A stretch of DNA of 64,000 nt from JALORV01 sp963703945 (GCA_963703945.1 CAVPGM010000046.1:62001-126000); one strand, 5' to 3'; shown: positions 16,363 to 25,558, counted from the stretch's first letter. A program made the numbers and translations. Notes: generated from the sequence alone by a model not told the origin.

Positions 16363-17709
16363 ATGGGACAGGAAGGTGGGCTCGCGACGGCGGGTCGCGG
16401 ACGCATCATCGCCGCGCCCGAGAGCCATCTGGCGGACGAGGTCGTTCGGGCGGCGATGCGTTCGCGGCGTGGCTTCATCAAGGGTGGAGTCGCGACCGCC
16501 GGCGTCGCGCTCGCGGCCGCGGCCAGGGCCGCCCGCGCGCAGACCGCCAGCGGTGAACCACCTGCGGTTCCGCCATGGACGCGTTCGCTTGGTGCACCGG
16601 TCGCTGCACGGCCCTACGGCAGCCCGTCGGAATTCGAGGCGAACGTGATCCGGCGCCAGAGCCCGGGACTCACCCCGCAGCCCCAGGCATCAGTCAGCTT
16701 CACGCCGCTGCAGAACCTGTTCGGCATCATCACGCCGAGCGGACTGCACTTCGAGCGCCATCACTCGGGCTTCCCGATGATCGACCCTGCGCAGCACCGC
16801 CTGATGATCCACGGCATGGTCAAGCGGCCGCTGATCCTCACGATGGACGACGTGCTGCGCTTTCCGTCGGTGTCGCGCATCCATTTCATCGAATGCGGCG
16901 CCAACAGCGGAATGGAATGGGCCAACGTCGCGGTGCCGACCGTGCAGTACACGCACGGCATGCTCGCCTGCAGCGAGTTCACCGGTGTGCTGCTGTCGAC
17001 GCTGCTCGATGAGGCCGGTATCGACCGCAAGGCTGCGAAATTCGTCCTGGCCGAGGGGGCTGACGGCTCCGCGCTGACACGAACGATCCCGATTGAGTTT
17101 GCGCTCAACGACGTGATGGTCGTCTACGGGCAGAACGGCGAGATGCTACGCCCGGAAAACGGCTATCCGCTGCGCCTGCTGGTGCCGGGCGTTCAGGGGG
17201 TCTCGAGCGTCAAGTGGCTCAGGCGACTCGAAGTGGGTGACAAGCCCTGGAATACGCGCGAGGAAGCGATTCATTACATCGACCTGCTGCCCGACGGCAC
17301 GCATCGCCAGTACTCGATCGTGCAGGAGGTGAAATCGGTCATCACCTCACCTTCGGGCGGACAGAAGCTGACCGGTAAGGGTTACTACGAGATCACGGGC
17401 CTGGCGTGGAGCGGCCGCGGCAGCGTGCGGCGCGTCGATGTATCGACCGACGGCGGCCGCAACTGGGCGCCGGCACGCCTGCAGGAGCCCGTGCTGACCA
17501 AAGCGCTGACGCGCTTCCGCTTCGACTGGACGTGGAACGGCGCACCGGCGCTGCTGCAGAGCCGCGCCGTCGACGAGACCGGTCACGTGCAACCGACGCT
17601 GCCCCAGCTGCGGGCGGTGCGCGGCACGCGCTCGATCTATCACAACAACGGTATCCAGACGTGGCAGGTCAATCCGAACGGCGAGGTATGGAATGTCCAG
17701 GTCGGTTGA
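16363..17709 (+). CDS. soxC: SoxC, molybdenum-cofactor sulfane dehydrogenase subunit
   Basis: 448 residues from the ATG at 16363, with AGGAGACGG just upstream; the frame is open further upstream but inside the ArsR gene. A Tat signal (SRRGFIKGG at ~34-42, then AALAAAARAARAQ) marks export of a folded cofactor protein. The sulfite-oxidase fold follows: GLHFERHHSG, the molybdopterin region FIECGANSGMEW with the Mo-binding Cys, YGQNGEMLRPENGYPLRLLVPG, and a C-terminal immunoglobulin-like dimer domain with DVSTDGGRNWAPA. With SoxD it oxidises the sulfane sulfur bound to SoxY in the periplasm. The 3' end overlaps soxD by 17 bp. Confidence 0.96.
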   Translation: MGQEGGLATAGRGRIIAAPESHLADEVVRAAMRSRRGFIKGGVATAGVALAAAARAARAQTASGEPPAVPPWTRSLGAPVAARPYGSPSEFEANVIRRQSPGLTPQPQASVSFTPLQNLFGIITPSGLHFERHHSGFPMIDPAQHRLMIHGMVKRPLILTMDDVLRFPSVSRIHFIECGANSGMEWANVAVPTVQYTHGMLACSEFTGVLLSTLLDEAGIDRKAAKFVLAEGADGSALTRTIPIEFALNDVMVVYGQNGEMLRPENGYPLRLLVPGVQGVSSVKWLRRLEVGDKPWNTREEAIHYIDLLPDGTHRQYSIVQEVKSVITSPSGGQKLTGKGYYEITGLAWSGRGSVRRVDVSTDGGRNWAPARLQEPVLTKALTRFRFDWTWNGAPALLQSRAVDETGHVQPTLPQLRAVRGTRSIYHNNGIQTWQVNPNGEVWNVQVG

Positions 17710-18760
17710 CCGCGCGCGGATTCTGCTGATGTCGGTGGGCCTCGTCGGCAGCTTCGTCGTTGCGCATGCGCAGGCTGCCGACGCGCCGAAGTACGGCTTC
17801 GGCCAGCCGGCCACAGCGCAGCAGATTGCCGGCTGGGACATCGATGTCCGACCCGATGGCCACGGAGTGAAGAAAGGGCGCGGAACGGTTGCGCAGGGAC
17901 AGGAGATCTACGACGCGCAATGCGCCAGCTGCCACGGGACGTTCGGCGAGAGCAATCGCTACATTGCTATCGCCGGCGGAGTCAAGAAGGAGGACCTGGC
18001 CAGCGGGCGCGCCAGTGCGCTCAAGCGCGCCGATGGTGTGCGCACCGTGGGAACCAAGCTCAATTCCGCCGCCACGCTGTGGGACTACATCAATCGTGCG
18101 ATGCCATGGGCTAACCCGCAGTCGTTGACGGTTGACCAGGTCTATGCGGTGACAGCCTATGTGCTGCACCTGAATGAAATCGTGCCGGCAGATTTCGAAC
18201 TCAACGACGCCAACCTGATCAAGGTCGCGATGCCGAACCGCAACGGCATGACGACCCAGCACGGCATGTCGAGCGTCAAGGGTAAACCCGATGTGCAGGG
18301 CTCGAGCTGCATGAAGGACTGCGTGGCGCAGGTCCAGGTCGTGTCGCAGCTGCCGGAATTCGCGCGCAACCAGCACGGCAACCTCGCGGATCAGAAACGG
18401 CCGATCGGCCCGGCGCGCGGCATCGACACCGCGCAGTACGACAGTGCGAAGACGGCACCCGTTGCGTCGGTACCGGCTGCGGCAACCGCTGCGGCTACTG
18501 GAGCTCCGAACGTCAAGGATCTGCTTTCACGCAATGCCTGCACGGCCTGCCATGCAATGGACAGCAAGGTGGTCGGTCCGTCGTTCCGCGAGGTCGGGAC
18601 GAAGTACAAGTCGCGCGCGGATGCCGAGACCTACCTCGCGAACAAGATCAGGAGCGGCGGGCAGGGGACCTGGGGTGCAGTACCGATGCCGCCTCAGCCA
18701 GCGCTGAAGGACGACGACGCGCGCGCGATCGCGCGTTGGGTGCTGGCCGGAGCGCAGTGA
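17693..18760 (+). CDS. soxD: SoxD, diheme cytochrome c subunit of sulfane dehydrogenase
   Basis: 355 residues with a signal peptide (ILLMSVGLVGSFVVAHAQA). Two c-type heme motifs are visible, CASCH in the first domain (~80) and CTACH in the second (~285), joined by an alanine/proline-rich linker. Each domain ends with a candidate Met ligand. It transfers the six electrons released by SoxC to the electron-transport chain. Its start overlaps soxC, as usual for this pair. The presence of soxCD means thiosulfate can be oxidised fully to sulfate without sulfur globules. Confidence 0.95.
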   Translation: MSRSVDRARILLMSVGLVGSFVVAHAQAADAPKYGFGQPATAQQIAGWDIDVRPDGHGVKKGRGTVAQGQEIYDAQCASCHGTFGESNRYIAIAGGVKKEDLASGRASALKRADGVRTVGTKLNSAATLWDYINRAMPWANPQSLTVDQVYAVTAYVLHLNEIVPADFELNDANLIKVAMPNRNGMTTQHGMSSVKGKPDVQGSSCMKDCVAQVQVVSQLPEFARNQHGNLADQKRPIGPARGIDTAQYDSAKTAPVASVPAAATAAATGAPNVKDLLSRNACTACHAMDSKVVGPSFREVGTKYKSRADAETYLANKIRSGGQGTWGAVPMPPQPALKDDDARAIARWVLAGAQ

Positions 18761-18870
18761 CCGGCGATGCCAGGCCGGCGAGCGGAAGCGCGCGCATCGC
18801 CGGGGTGGGCGATTCATTTACAGTAGCGGCAAGGCAGCGACAACCAACGATCGGGAGCAGGAGAGTCTCA

Positions 18871-19338
18871 ATGAATGTTCATCGCAGGGAATTCGTCAAG
18901 TCGGGCAGCGTGCTGGGTTTGATGGTGGCCGCCGGCCTGATGACTGCGCGCCAGGCCCGCGCCCAGCAGCAGGCATGGAACAAGGCCGCGTTCGAGGCCA
19001 AATCAATGGACGATACGGTGAAGGCGCTCGGCGGCTCAGCGCCGGCGCAGAGCGGTGACGTCACGATCACCGCACCAGACATCGCCGAGAACGGTGCAGT
19101 TGTTCCGGTCGGCGTGGCGAGCAAGATTCCGAACACGCAGGCGATCTACATCCTGGTCGAGAAGAACCCCAACGCCCTCGCCGCGGGGTTCGGCATTCCG
19201 GCCGGTACCGATGCGAACGTGTCGACGCGGATCAAGATGGGGCAGACGTCGAACGTCCACGCGGTCGTCAAGGCGGACAACAAGCTCTATGTCGCGACCA
19301 AGGAAGTCAAGGTCACGCTCGGCGGCTGCGGCGGCTGA
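18871..19338 (+). CDS. soxY: SoxY, sulfur-carrier protein
   Basis: 155 residues from the ATG at 18871, preceded by GGAGCAGGAGAG. The N terminus is Tat-like (HRREFVKSGSVLGLMVAAGLM, cleaved after ARA). The C terminus is KVTLGGCGG, the swinging-arm motif whose Cys carries the thiosulfate-derived sulfur. It works as a SoxYZ heterodimer in the periplasm, presenting the substrate to SoxAX, SoxB and SoxCD. Export is probably by Tat with SoxZ co-transported, since SoxZ lacks a signal. Confidence 0.96.
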   Translation: MNVHRREFVKSGSVLGLMVAAGLMTARQARAQQQAWNKAAFEAKSMDDTVKALGGSAPAQSGDVTITAPDIAENGAVVPVGVASKIPNTQAIYILVEKNPNALAAGFGIPAGTDANVSTRIKMGQTSNVHAVVKADNKLYVATKEVKVTLGGCGG

Positions 19339-19371
19339 CCGCACGCCAACAACAGAACCCAGGAGTCACAG

Positions 19372-19683
19372 ATGCCAGATCCGATGCGTATCCGCGCGAC
19401 CGAACAGCCCGACGGCGTCGACGTGCGTGTTTTGATGAGCCATGAAATGGAAACCGGCCAGCGCCGCGATTCCGCAGGCGCGCTGGTGCCGGCGCACTTC
19501 ATCCAGACGGTCGCGGTCACCTATGCCGGCAAGCCGGTGCTGCTCGCAGAATGGGGCCCCGCGGTCGCCAAGAATCCGTACCTGCAGTTCAAGTTCAAGG
19601 GTGGCAAGAAGGGCGAAAAGCTCACCGTCACCTGGGTCGACAACAAGGGCGAGACCCGCACCGACGAGGCGACGATCAGCTAG
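19372..19683 (+). CDS. soxZ: SoxZ, partner of SoxY
   Basis: 103 residues; ATG preceded by CAGGAGTCACAG. The sequence MPDPMRIRATEQPDGVDVRVLMSH is typical, followed by VAVTYAGKPVLLAEWGPAVAKNP and TVTWVDNKGETRTDEATIS, an immunoglobulin-like fold. It has no signal peptide, consistent with piggy-back export with SoxY. It lies 33 bp downstream of soxY. Confidence 0.96.
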   Translation: MPDPMRIRATEQPDGVDVRVLMSHEMETGQRRDSAGALVPAHFIQTVAVTYAGKPVLLAEWGPAVAKNPYLQFKFKGGKKGEKLTVTWVDNKGETRTDEATIS

Positions 19684-19756
19684 CCCGAACGCGCCACCGC
19701 AGGCAAAGCTCCCGCAGAGGGGCGAGACCAACAACCGTAGCGAGGAGAACAGGACG

Positions 19757-20575
19757 ATGACTGCAAGCAAGGTGGCCACCGCGATGGCCGCGCTGATTCT
19801 GTGCATTGCCGGCGCCGGCGTGCACGCACAGGGCAGCGCGACCGACGAGATCGCGCGTTATCGGGCGATGCTTCAGGACGGCAACCCGGCCGAACTGGTC
19901 GTAGCCCGCGGCGAGGAACTGTGGAAGGCCAAGCGCGGCCCGAAGAACGTCTCGCTCGAGCAGTGCGATCTCGGTCTGGGCGCCGGCGTGGTGAAGGGCG
20001 CGTATGCGCAACTGCCGCGTTACTTCGCCGATGCCGACCAGGTCATGGACTTCGAATCGCGGCTCGTCTGGTGCATGGTCAGCGTGCAGGGGTTCGACCG
20101 CGCCGCCCTCACCAAGAGTCCGTATTCCGGCGCCGGTCAGCGACAGACCGACATCGAGGCGCTGACCGCCTACGGGGTCGAGATGTCGCGCGGCGTGCCG
20201 GTCGCGATTCCCCAGTCGCACCCGAAGGAGAAGGCGTCGTACGATCGCGGCCGCCAGGCCTTTTACATGCGCGGAGGACCGTATGACTTCTCGTGCGCAA
20301 CCTGCCACGGCGTGACCGGACAGCGCATCCGTCTGCAGGACCTGCCGAACATCGCCGGCAACAAGGCCGACGCCGACCGCGCGTTCACGACCTGGCCCGC
20401 CTACCGGGTCTCGCAGGGTGCGCTGCGTACGATGCAGTGGCGCCTTTATGACTGCTTCCGCCAGCAGCGCTGGCCCGAACTCGTGTTCCTGTCGCCGACT
20501 TCGATCGACCTGACCACCTTCCTTGGCGTGAACGCCAACGGCGCCAAGATGGACGCGCCGGCTATCAAGCGCTGA
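19757..20575 (+). CDS. soxA: SoxA, L-cysteine S-thiosulfotransferase subunit (single-heme type)
   Basis: 272 residues from the ATG at 19757, preceded by GAGGAGAACAGGACG; the open frame upstream overlaps soxZ and is not the start. A signal peptide (VATAMAALILCIAGAGVHAQ) is visible. There is one heme motif, CATCH at 180-184, and the active-site Cys at 233 (LYDCFRQQRWPE) that ligates heme and is persulfurated. Cysteines 70 and 106 occupy the place of the N-terminal heme of diheme SoxA, where some SoxA proteins have a disulfide. With SoxX it attaches thiosulfate to SoxY. Confidence 0.94.
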   Translation: MTASKVATAMAALILCIAGAGVHAQGSATDEIARYRAMLQDGNPAELVVARGEELWKAKRGPKNVSLEQCDLGLGAGVVKGAYAQLPRYFADADQVMDFESRLVWCMVSVQGFDRAALTKSPYSGAGQRQTDIEALTAYGVEMSRGVPVAIPQSHPKEKASYDRGRQAFYMRGGPYDFSCATCHGVTGQRIRLQDLPNIAGNKADADRAFTTWPAYRVSQGALRTMQWRLYDCFRQQRWPELVFLSPTSIDLTTFLGVNANGAKMDAPAIKR

Positions 20576-20585
20576 GGAGACGACG

Positions 20586-21203
20586 ATGCAGATGAGAACA
20601 AGGGTGTTGCCGGTCGGCCTCGCGATCGTGGCCGGATGCGCGACCTACGTGGCGCCGACCAAGGAAGAGTCGGTGCAGGCGGTCAAGAGCTCGTTCAAGG
20701 AGCGCAGCATTGCCAAGCTCGACCGCCTGGACCAGACCGAAATCCAGGCGGTCTGCTCCGATTCGCAGCTGAAAGGCAAGGAAGTGCCGAAGGCCGAGCG
20801 TGAAGCGCTCGAGAAGAAGGTGCTCGCGACAATCAAGTACCCGGCCGACGGCAAGTACCTTGGCGACTACAAGCAGGGCGAGCGCATCGCACAGTCCGGA
20901 GTCGGCCTGCAGTGGAGCGACAACGAGAAGACGGTCAACGGCGGCAACTGCTATGCGTGCCATCAGATCGCGCCGCAGGAGATCTCGTACGGCAACATCG
21001 GCCCGACGCTGCTCGGCTACGGCAAGCTGCGCGGCTATGACGAGAGGGTGGTCAAGTACACCTGGGGAAAGATCTGGAACACGCACGCGTACAACCTGTG
21101 CTCGCAGATGCCGCGCTACGGCGATGCCGGCATCCTGAGCGAGGCGCAGATCAAGGATGTGATGGCGCTGCTGCTGGATCCAGGTTCGCCGGTCAACAAG
21201 TAA
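20586..21203 (+). CDS. soxX: SoxX, cytochrome c subunit of the SoxAX complex
   Basis: 205 residues, starting 10 bp after soxA, with GAGGAGACGACG upstream. One heme motif, CYACH at 122-126, is followed by a likely Met ligand in LCSQMPRYGDAG. The N terminus ends in LAIVAGC, a lipobox, so this SoxX may be a lipoprotein. The ~95 residues between the signal and the heme domain make it longer than compact SoxX proteins and include Cys57. It partners SoxA in the periplasm. Confidence 0.93.
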   Translation: MQMRTRVLPVGLAIVAGCATYVAPTKEESVQAVKSSFKERSIAKLDRLDQTEIQAVCSDSQLKGKEVPKAEREALEKKVLATIKYPADGKYLGDYKQGERIAQSGVGLQWSDNEKTVNGGNCYACHQIAPQEISYGNIGPTLLGYGKLRGYDERVVKYTWGKIWNTHAYNLCSQMPRYGDAGILSEAQIKDVMALLLDPGSPVNK

Positions 21204-21249
21204 TCCACTACGCGCGGCCGCCGCAGGCAGCCGCGCCATTCTCCGCGCC

Positions 21250-21744
21250 ATGCATCGTCGTACCGTCTTGTCTGCACTCGCCGCCGCGTTCACCGGACCG
21301 GCCTTCGCGCGGGCTGCCGCCGAACACCCACCGATCCGCTGGAGCGACGTCGAGCTGATCGACGGGCGCGTGCTGAAGGCGAGCGAGCTGCAGGGGCGTA
21401 CGGTGGTCGTCGAGTTCTGGGCCAGCTGGTGCCCGTTCTGCATGAAGCAGAATCCATCGATCGAGAAACTGCACCGCGAGGCCGGCGGAGATGCGCTGCG
21501 CGTGCTGACCTTCTCGATTGATACCTCCGAGCAGCCGGCGCGCGCCTACATGGCCAAGCACGGATATACGTTCGCGGCTGCCATGGCGGGTCCGCAGTCG
21601 GAGGCGTGGTTCGGCCGCCGGCGCGGCCTGCCCGAGGTTCATGTCGTCGACCCGCGCGGACGCATCGTCTTCAGCGAATTGGGCGAGATGTTCGAGGAAG
21701 ACGTCGCCGCACTGGCGCGTTTCGCTGCCAGGCCGCCGCACTAG
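21250..21744 (+). CDS. TlpA-like periplasmic thioredoxin of the Sox cluster (SoxW-like)
   Basis: 164 residues with an N-terminal signal (RRTVLSALAAAFTGPAFARA). The thioredoxin fold is marked by VVVEFWASWCPFCMKQNPSIEKL, with the WCPFC active site at about 60, and by the cis-proline region GLPEVHVVDPRGRIVF. Such proteins keep SoxY or SoxA cysteines reduced. It lies between soxX and soxB, 47 and 35 bp from them, in the position of SoxW in related clusters; the name is given only as a likeness. Confidence 0.88.
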   Translation: MHRRTVLSALAAAFTGPAFARAAAEHPPIRWSDVELIDGRVLKASELQGRTVVVEFWASWCPFCMKQNPSIEKLHREAGGDALRVLTFSIDTSEQPARAYMAKHGYTFAAAMAGPQSEAWFGRRRGLPEVHVVDPRGRIVFSELGEMFEEDVAALARFAARPPH

Positions 21745-21779
21745 CAGACGACCCAGGCAGTACAGCGAAGGGGAGGACG

Positions 21780-23498
21780 ATGTCGATGGATCGACGCGAG
21801 TTTCTCCAGGTGCTGGCCGTCGCGGCGGCAGCCGGGATGACGATCGATGCGCGCGATGCGCTGGCGGCCGCACCGGCCAGTGCGAGGATGTATGAGGTGC
21901 CGCGTTTCGGCAACGTGCACCTGCTGCACTTCACCGACTGCCACGCGCAGCTCAAGCCGATCCATTTCCGTGAGCCGAGCGTCAACCTCGGCATAGGACA
22001 GGCGCGCGGCCAGCCGCCGCATCTGGTCGGCGAGCACCTGCTGAAGCATTTCGGCATCGCGCCCGCGACGGCGGAGGCGCACGCCTTCACCTACCTCGAC
22101 TACGTCGAAGCGGCCCGCACCTACGGCGCGGTGGGCGGCTTCGCGCACCTCGCGACACTGGTCAAGCGCCTGAAGGCCGGGCGCCCGGGCGCGCTGCTGC
22201 TCGACGGCGGCGACACCTGGCAGGGCTCTGCGACTTCGCTGTGGACCAATGCGCAGGACATGGTCGATGCCGGCAAGCTGCTCGGCGTCGACGTGATGAC
22301 CGCGCACTGGGAAATGACCTACGGCGCCAAGCGCGTGCAGGAGATCGTTGACAAGGACTTCAAGGGCACGATCGACTTCGTCGCGCAGAACATCAAGACG
22401 ACCGACTTCGGTGATCCGGTGTTTCCGCCGTACGCGCTGCGCGAAATGAACGGCGTGAAGCTTGCGATCATCGGCCAGGCGTTTCCCTACACGCCGATCG
22501 CGAATCCGCGCTACTTCGTCCCCGAATGGAGCTTCGGCATCCAGGACGAGAACATGCAGAAGATGGTCGACGAGGTGCGCAGCAAGGGTGCGCAGGTCGT
22601 CGTCGTCCTCTCGCACAACGGCATGGATGTCGACCTCAAGATGGCGACGCGCGTGCGCGGCGTCGATGCGATCCTCGGCGGCCACACGCACGACGGCGTG
22701 CCGCAGCCCACTCTGGTGAAGAACGCCGGCGGCACGACGCTGGTCACCAACGCCGGCAGCAACGGCAAGTTCCTCGCGGTGCTCGACTTCGACGTCGCGG
22801 GGGGCAAGGTCGCCGACTACCGCTACAAATTGCTGCCCATCTTCTCGAACCTGCTGGCGGCCGATGGCGAGATGAACGCCTACATCCAGCGGGCGCGTGC
22901 GCCGTACGAAGGCAAGCTCGCCGAAAAACTGGCGACCACCGAGGGGCTGCTCTACCGCCGCGGCAACTTCAGCGGCACCTTCGACCAGCTGATCCTCGAT
23001 GCGATGCTGGCGGTGAAAGGCGCCGAGATCGGCTTCTCGCCCGGCTTCCGGTGGGGGACCAGCCTGCTGCCCGGGCAGGCGATCACGATGGAACACCTGA
23101 TGGACCAGACCGCGGTGACTTATCCGTATTCCACCGTCACTGACATGAGCGGCGAAACGATCAAGACGGTGCTGGAAGACGTGGCCGACAACCTCTTCAA
23201 CCCCGACCCTTACCTGCAGCAGGGTGGCGACATGGTGCGCGTCGGCGGACTGCAGTACACCATCGATCCGGCGGCAGCGATGGGCAGTCGCATCAGCGAC
23301 ATGCGACTCGCCGGCAAGCCGATCGAACCCGCCAAAACGTACAAGGTCGCCGGCTGGGCTCCGGTGGCCGAGGGCGCCAAGGGCGAGCCGATCTGGGAGG
23401 TCGTCGCCGCCTATCTGCGTGACCGCAAAGTCGTGCCGCCGGTTCGGCTGAACCAGCCCGCCATCAAGGGCGTCAGCGGCAACCCCGGCCTGGCGTAA
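21780..23498 (+). CDS. soxB: SoxB, thiosulfohydrolase
   Basis: 572 residues from the ATG at 21780 after GGGGAGGACG; the longer open frame runs back into the previous gene. A Tat signal MDRREFLQVLAVAAAAGM is present. The metallophosphoesterase/5'-nucleotidase fold shows LLHFTDCHAQLKP (metal ligands Asp53, His55), LLLDGGDTWQGS, AHWEMTYGAKR, LSHNGMDVD and GGHTHDGVP. The C-terminal domain ends at LNQPAIKGVSGNPGLA. The dimanganese enzyme hydrolyses the sulfonate from SoxY-bound thiosulfate, releasing sulfate. Confidence 0.97.
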   Translation: MSMDRREFLQVLAVAAAAGMTIDARDALAAAPASARMYEVPRFGNVHLLHFTDCHAQLKPIHFREPSVNLGIGQARGQPPHLVGEHLLKHFGIAPATAEAHAFTYLDYVEAARTYGAVGGFAHLATLVKRLKAGRPGALLLDGGDTWQGSATSLWTNAQDMVDAGKLLGVDVMTAHWEMTYGAKRVQEIVDKDFKGTIDFVAQNIKTTDFGDPVFPPYALREMNGVKLAIIGQAFPYTPIANPRYFVPEWSFGIQDENMQKMVDEVRSKGAQVVVVLSHNGMDVDLKMATRVRGVDAILGGHTHDGVPQPTLVKNAGGTTLVTNAGSNGKFLAVLDFDVAGGKVADYRYKLLPIFSNLLAADGEMNAYIQRARAPYEGKLAEKLATTEGLLYRRGNFSGTFDQLILDAMLAVKGAEIGFSPGFRWGTSLLPGQAITMEHLMDQTAVTYPYSTVTDMSGETIKTVLEDVADNLFNPDPYLQQGGDMVRVGGLQYTIDPAAAMGSRISDMRLAGKPIEPAKTYKVAGWAPVAEGAKGEPIWEVVAAYLRDRKVVPPVRLNQPAIKGVSGNPGLA

Positions 23499-23506
23499 GG
23501 CTCCGC

Positions 23507-23986
23507 ATGCTTCGGCGTGCCGTCCTGCTCGGGGGCGTACTGCTGGCGTCGGCGGGTTTGCCCGCTGACGATCCGCCGCTGCCAGCCGCCTCCGATCTGC
23601 GCGCGCTCGGAGCCCGCAGCGCGCAGTTGAAGGCGCCGATCGTGCTGCTGCTCAGCACGCCGGGCTGTCCGTACTGCCGCGAAGTGCGGCGCAATTACCT
23701 GGCGCCGCAATGGGCCGAGCAGAAGACCCGCGCTGGGCCACAGCTGCTGTTTGTCGAGATCGAAATCACCAGTGCGCAGCCGCTGATCGATTTCGACGGC
23801 AGCGCGACGACGCAGGCGGCCTATGCGGCGCGGCATGGCATCGACGTAGTGCCGGTCGTGCTCGTCGTCGACTCCCGCGGGCGGCCGCTCGCAGAGCCCC
23901 TGGTCGGGCTCGACCGCTCGGGCTTCTACGACAGCTACCTGCAATCCCGGTTCGACGAAGCGCGCAAGCGCTACGGCGGGCGCTAG
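23507..23986 (+). CDS. SoxS-like periplasmic thioredoxin
   Basis: 159 residues, 8 bp after soxB. A signal peptide (RRAVLLGGVLLASAGLPA) is followed by a thioredoxin-like fold with LLLSTPGCPYCREVRRNYL, the CPYC motif at about 56-59, and a conserved cis-proline VVPVVLVVD. SoxS proteins of other Sox clusters reactivate SoxYZ by reducing its carrier cysteine. The fit by motif, size and location is good, but the symbol is not assigned because SoxS and SoxW are easily confused. Confidence 0.85.
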   Translation: MLRRAVLLGGVLLASAGLPADDPPLPAASDLRALGARSAQLKAPIVLLLSTPGCPYCREVRRNYLAPQWAEQKTRAGPQLLFVEIEITSAQPLIDFDGSATTQAAYAARHGIDVVPVVLVVDSRGRPLAEPLVGLDRSGFYDSYLQSRFDEARKRYGGR

Positions 23987-24082
23987 CCACCGTCTGTCGC
24001 CGCACGCTGGATGAGTGCGCGCCGGCGCACGGCGCTTGCCCGTCCTGCGCTACCGTAGCGATGTCGCGCCATGGAGGTCACC

Positions 24083-24577
24083 ATGAGGCTGCTTCGTTTC
24101 GTTACCTTGCTCGCACTGATGACAGGTGTCTGCGCATCGGCGCAGACCGCCCGCGTCGATCCCACGCCAACGCCGGCCGTCTCCCAGTTCGTCATGGGCA
24201 CACGCCTCGGCTACATCACCTGCAGTGAAAAGTACCGCGCCTATCTCGAAAAGTGGGAGCTGTATGCGCTGGTCACGGAGGGGCAGAAGGATCCGCGTGG
24301 CACTCCGCCGAGTGACAGCGAAGTCGCCGACTGCGTGCATCAGACCGCCCTGCGCGGCGGTGGCCTCTACAAGGATGCGCTGAAGAGCGCGGGCACGCCC
24401 AAGGCGAAGGCGGCCTACAGCGAGTACATGGCCGCCTGGGACGACGCGCTGAAGGGTATCCGCAAACCCGGGCGCGAAACGGTGCAGCAGTACCGCGCGC
24501 GCCAGAAGAAAGTCGAGGCCCGTCTGAACGCGCTGCAGTCAAAGCTCGAAGAAGCAGTGCCCGTTGGACCGTCTTGA
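24083..24577 (+). CDS. Exported protein of unknown function
   Basis: 164 residues from the ATG at 24083, chosen over 24071 because GGAGGTCACC precedes it. An N-terminal signal (LLRFVTLLALMTGVCASAQ) is clear. The mature part is a charged helical domain with two Cys (ITCSEKYRAYLEKWEL and VADCVHQTAL), and a C-terminal coiled segment (QKKVEARLNALQSKLEE). I recognise no family. It follows the Sox operon by 96 bp on the same strand and could be a late operon member or an independent gene. Confidence 0.75.
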   Translation: MRLLRFVTLLALMTGVCASAQTARVDPTPTPAVSQFVMGTRLGYITCSEKYRAYLEKWELYALVTEGQKDPRGTPPSDSEVADCVHQTALRGGGLYKDALKSAGTPKAKAAYSEYMAAWDDALKGIRKPGRETVQQYRARQKKVEARLNALQSKLEEAVPVGPS

Positions 24578-24627
24578 GCGAGGATGCGACCGCGCTGCAC
24601 CCGGCGGTGAGTCAAGCGTGCGGAGTC

Positions 24628-25260
24628 TTAGGTGACGTAGCGCAGCACGGCAAAGAAATGTGCCGTGCTGCCGCCGAGTACGAACAGGTGCCAGACGCCG
24701 TGGGCGTGGCGCCAGTGGGTGTCGTTGAGGAAGAACAGGATGCCCAGCGTGTAAAGCACCCCGCCCGCGGCCAGCCAGATCATGCCGCCGGCCCCCAGCC
24801 GTGCCACCAGGGGAACGGCGGCCGCGGCTCCCAGCCATCCCATCACCAGGTACGGCCAAACCGAAGGATCGTCGTCGCTGCGATCGCGCCAGGCACGCAC
24901 GATGCCGTAGGCCGCCATCGCCCAGATCGTCCCGAATAGCGTCCAGCCCACCGGGCCGCGCAGCGTGACCAGCGTGAAGGGGGTGTAGGTGCCGGCGATC
25001 AGCAGGTAGATCGCACAGTGATCGAGGCGCCGAAACAGCGCCTTGGCGCTGGACGCCCTGATCGAGTGATACAGCGTCGAAATGGCATAGAGCACCACCA
25101 GCACCGTGCCGAACAGGCTGAAGCTGACGATCTTCCAGGGATCGCCGTCGAGCGCGGCACGTGTGATGAGGACCGCCGACCCGGTGATCGCCAGCGCAGT
25201 GCCGACAAGGTGGGTGCTGCTGTTGAATCGTTCGCCGTGGTACACGAAGGAAAGCTGCAA
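24628..25260 (-). CDS. Hemolysin III / PAQR-family membrane protein
   Basis: 210 residues with about seven membrane segments. Family marks are ERFNSSTHLVGTALAI near the N terminus, STLYHSIR with the conserved His, FRRLDHCAIYLLIAGTYTPF, and HAHGVWHLFVLGGSTAHFFAV at the end, supplying the Zn-binding Asp and His residues. Members are homologous to adiponectin receptors and are often called hemolysin III or YqfA. The gene converges on the exported-protein gene with a gap of 50 bp. Confidence 0.9.
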   Translation of the reverse strand: MQLSFVYHGERFNSSTHLVGTALAITGSAVLITRAALDGDPWKIVSFSLFGTVLVVLYAISTLYHSIRASSAKALFRRLDHCAIYLLIAGTYTPFTLVTLRGPVGWTLFGTIWAMAAYGIVRAWRDRSDDDPSVWPYLVMGWLGAAAAVPLVARLGAGGMIWLAAGGVLYTLGILFFLNDTHWRHAHGVWHLFVLGGSTAHFFAVLRYVT

Positions 25261-25324
25261 ATCAGTTGAAGAGCGGCATCACTATAGGCCACTCGGGCGC
25301 AGGATCTGAGCCAGCGCGAACGCC

Positions 25325-25558
25325 TCAGTACGGCCAATACAGCGTAGCGACGGCTCGACGGCTTTTGACCTGGTACATCTGTCGACTCCAGTGCCCCATT
25401 GCCGACCCACCCGGCATCTCGGTACAGCGAATCCCCGGCAGCGGAGGCACGCTGATGTCCGGCTTGATCGATAGCCACTGGCATACGATGTTTGCGGCGC
25501 CCTCAATGTTCGAGCTCCGGTCGCCTCGCAGTACATTTCTAGGACCTGCTGTGCTCAT
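25325..25558 (-). CDS. Weakly supported small ORF in the 25261-25779 gap
   Basis: 77 residues from an ATG at 25558 without a clear ribosome site. The sequence (SSNIEGAANIVCQWLSIKPDIS then GIRCTEMPGGSAMGHWSRQMY) has a protein-like composition, unlike the arginine-rich antisense frames elsewhere, but I recognise no family. The whole gap 25261-25779 is lower in G+C than its surroundings and holds no other convincing gene. It could be a gene remnant. Confidence 0.25.
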   Translation of the reverse strand: MSTAGPRNVLRGDRSSNIEGAANIVCQWLSIKPDISVPPLPGIRCTEMPGGSAMGHWSRQMYQVKSRRAVATLYWPY

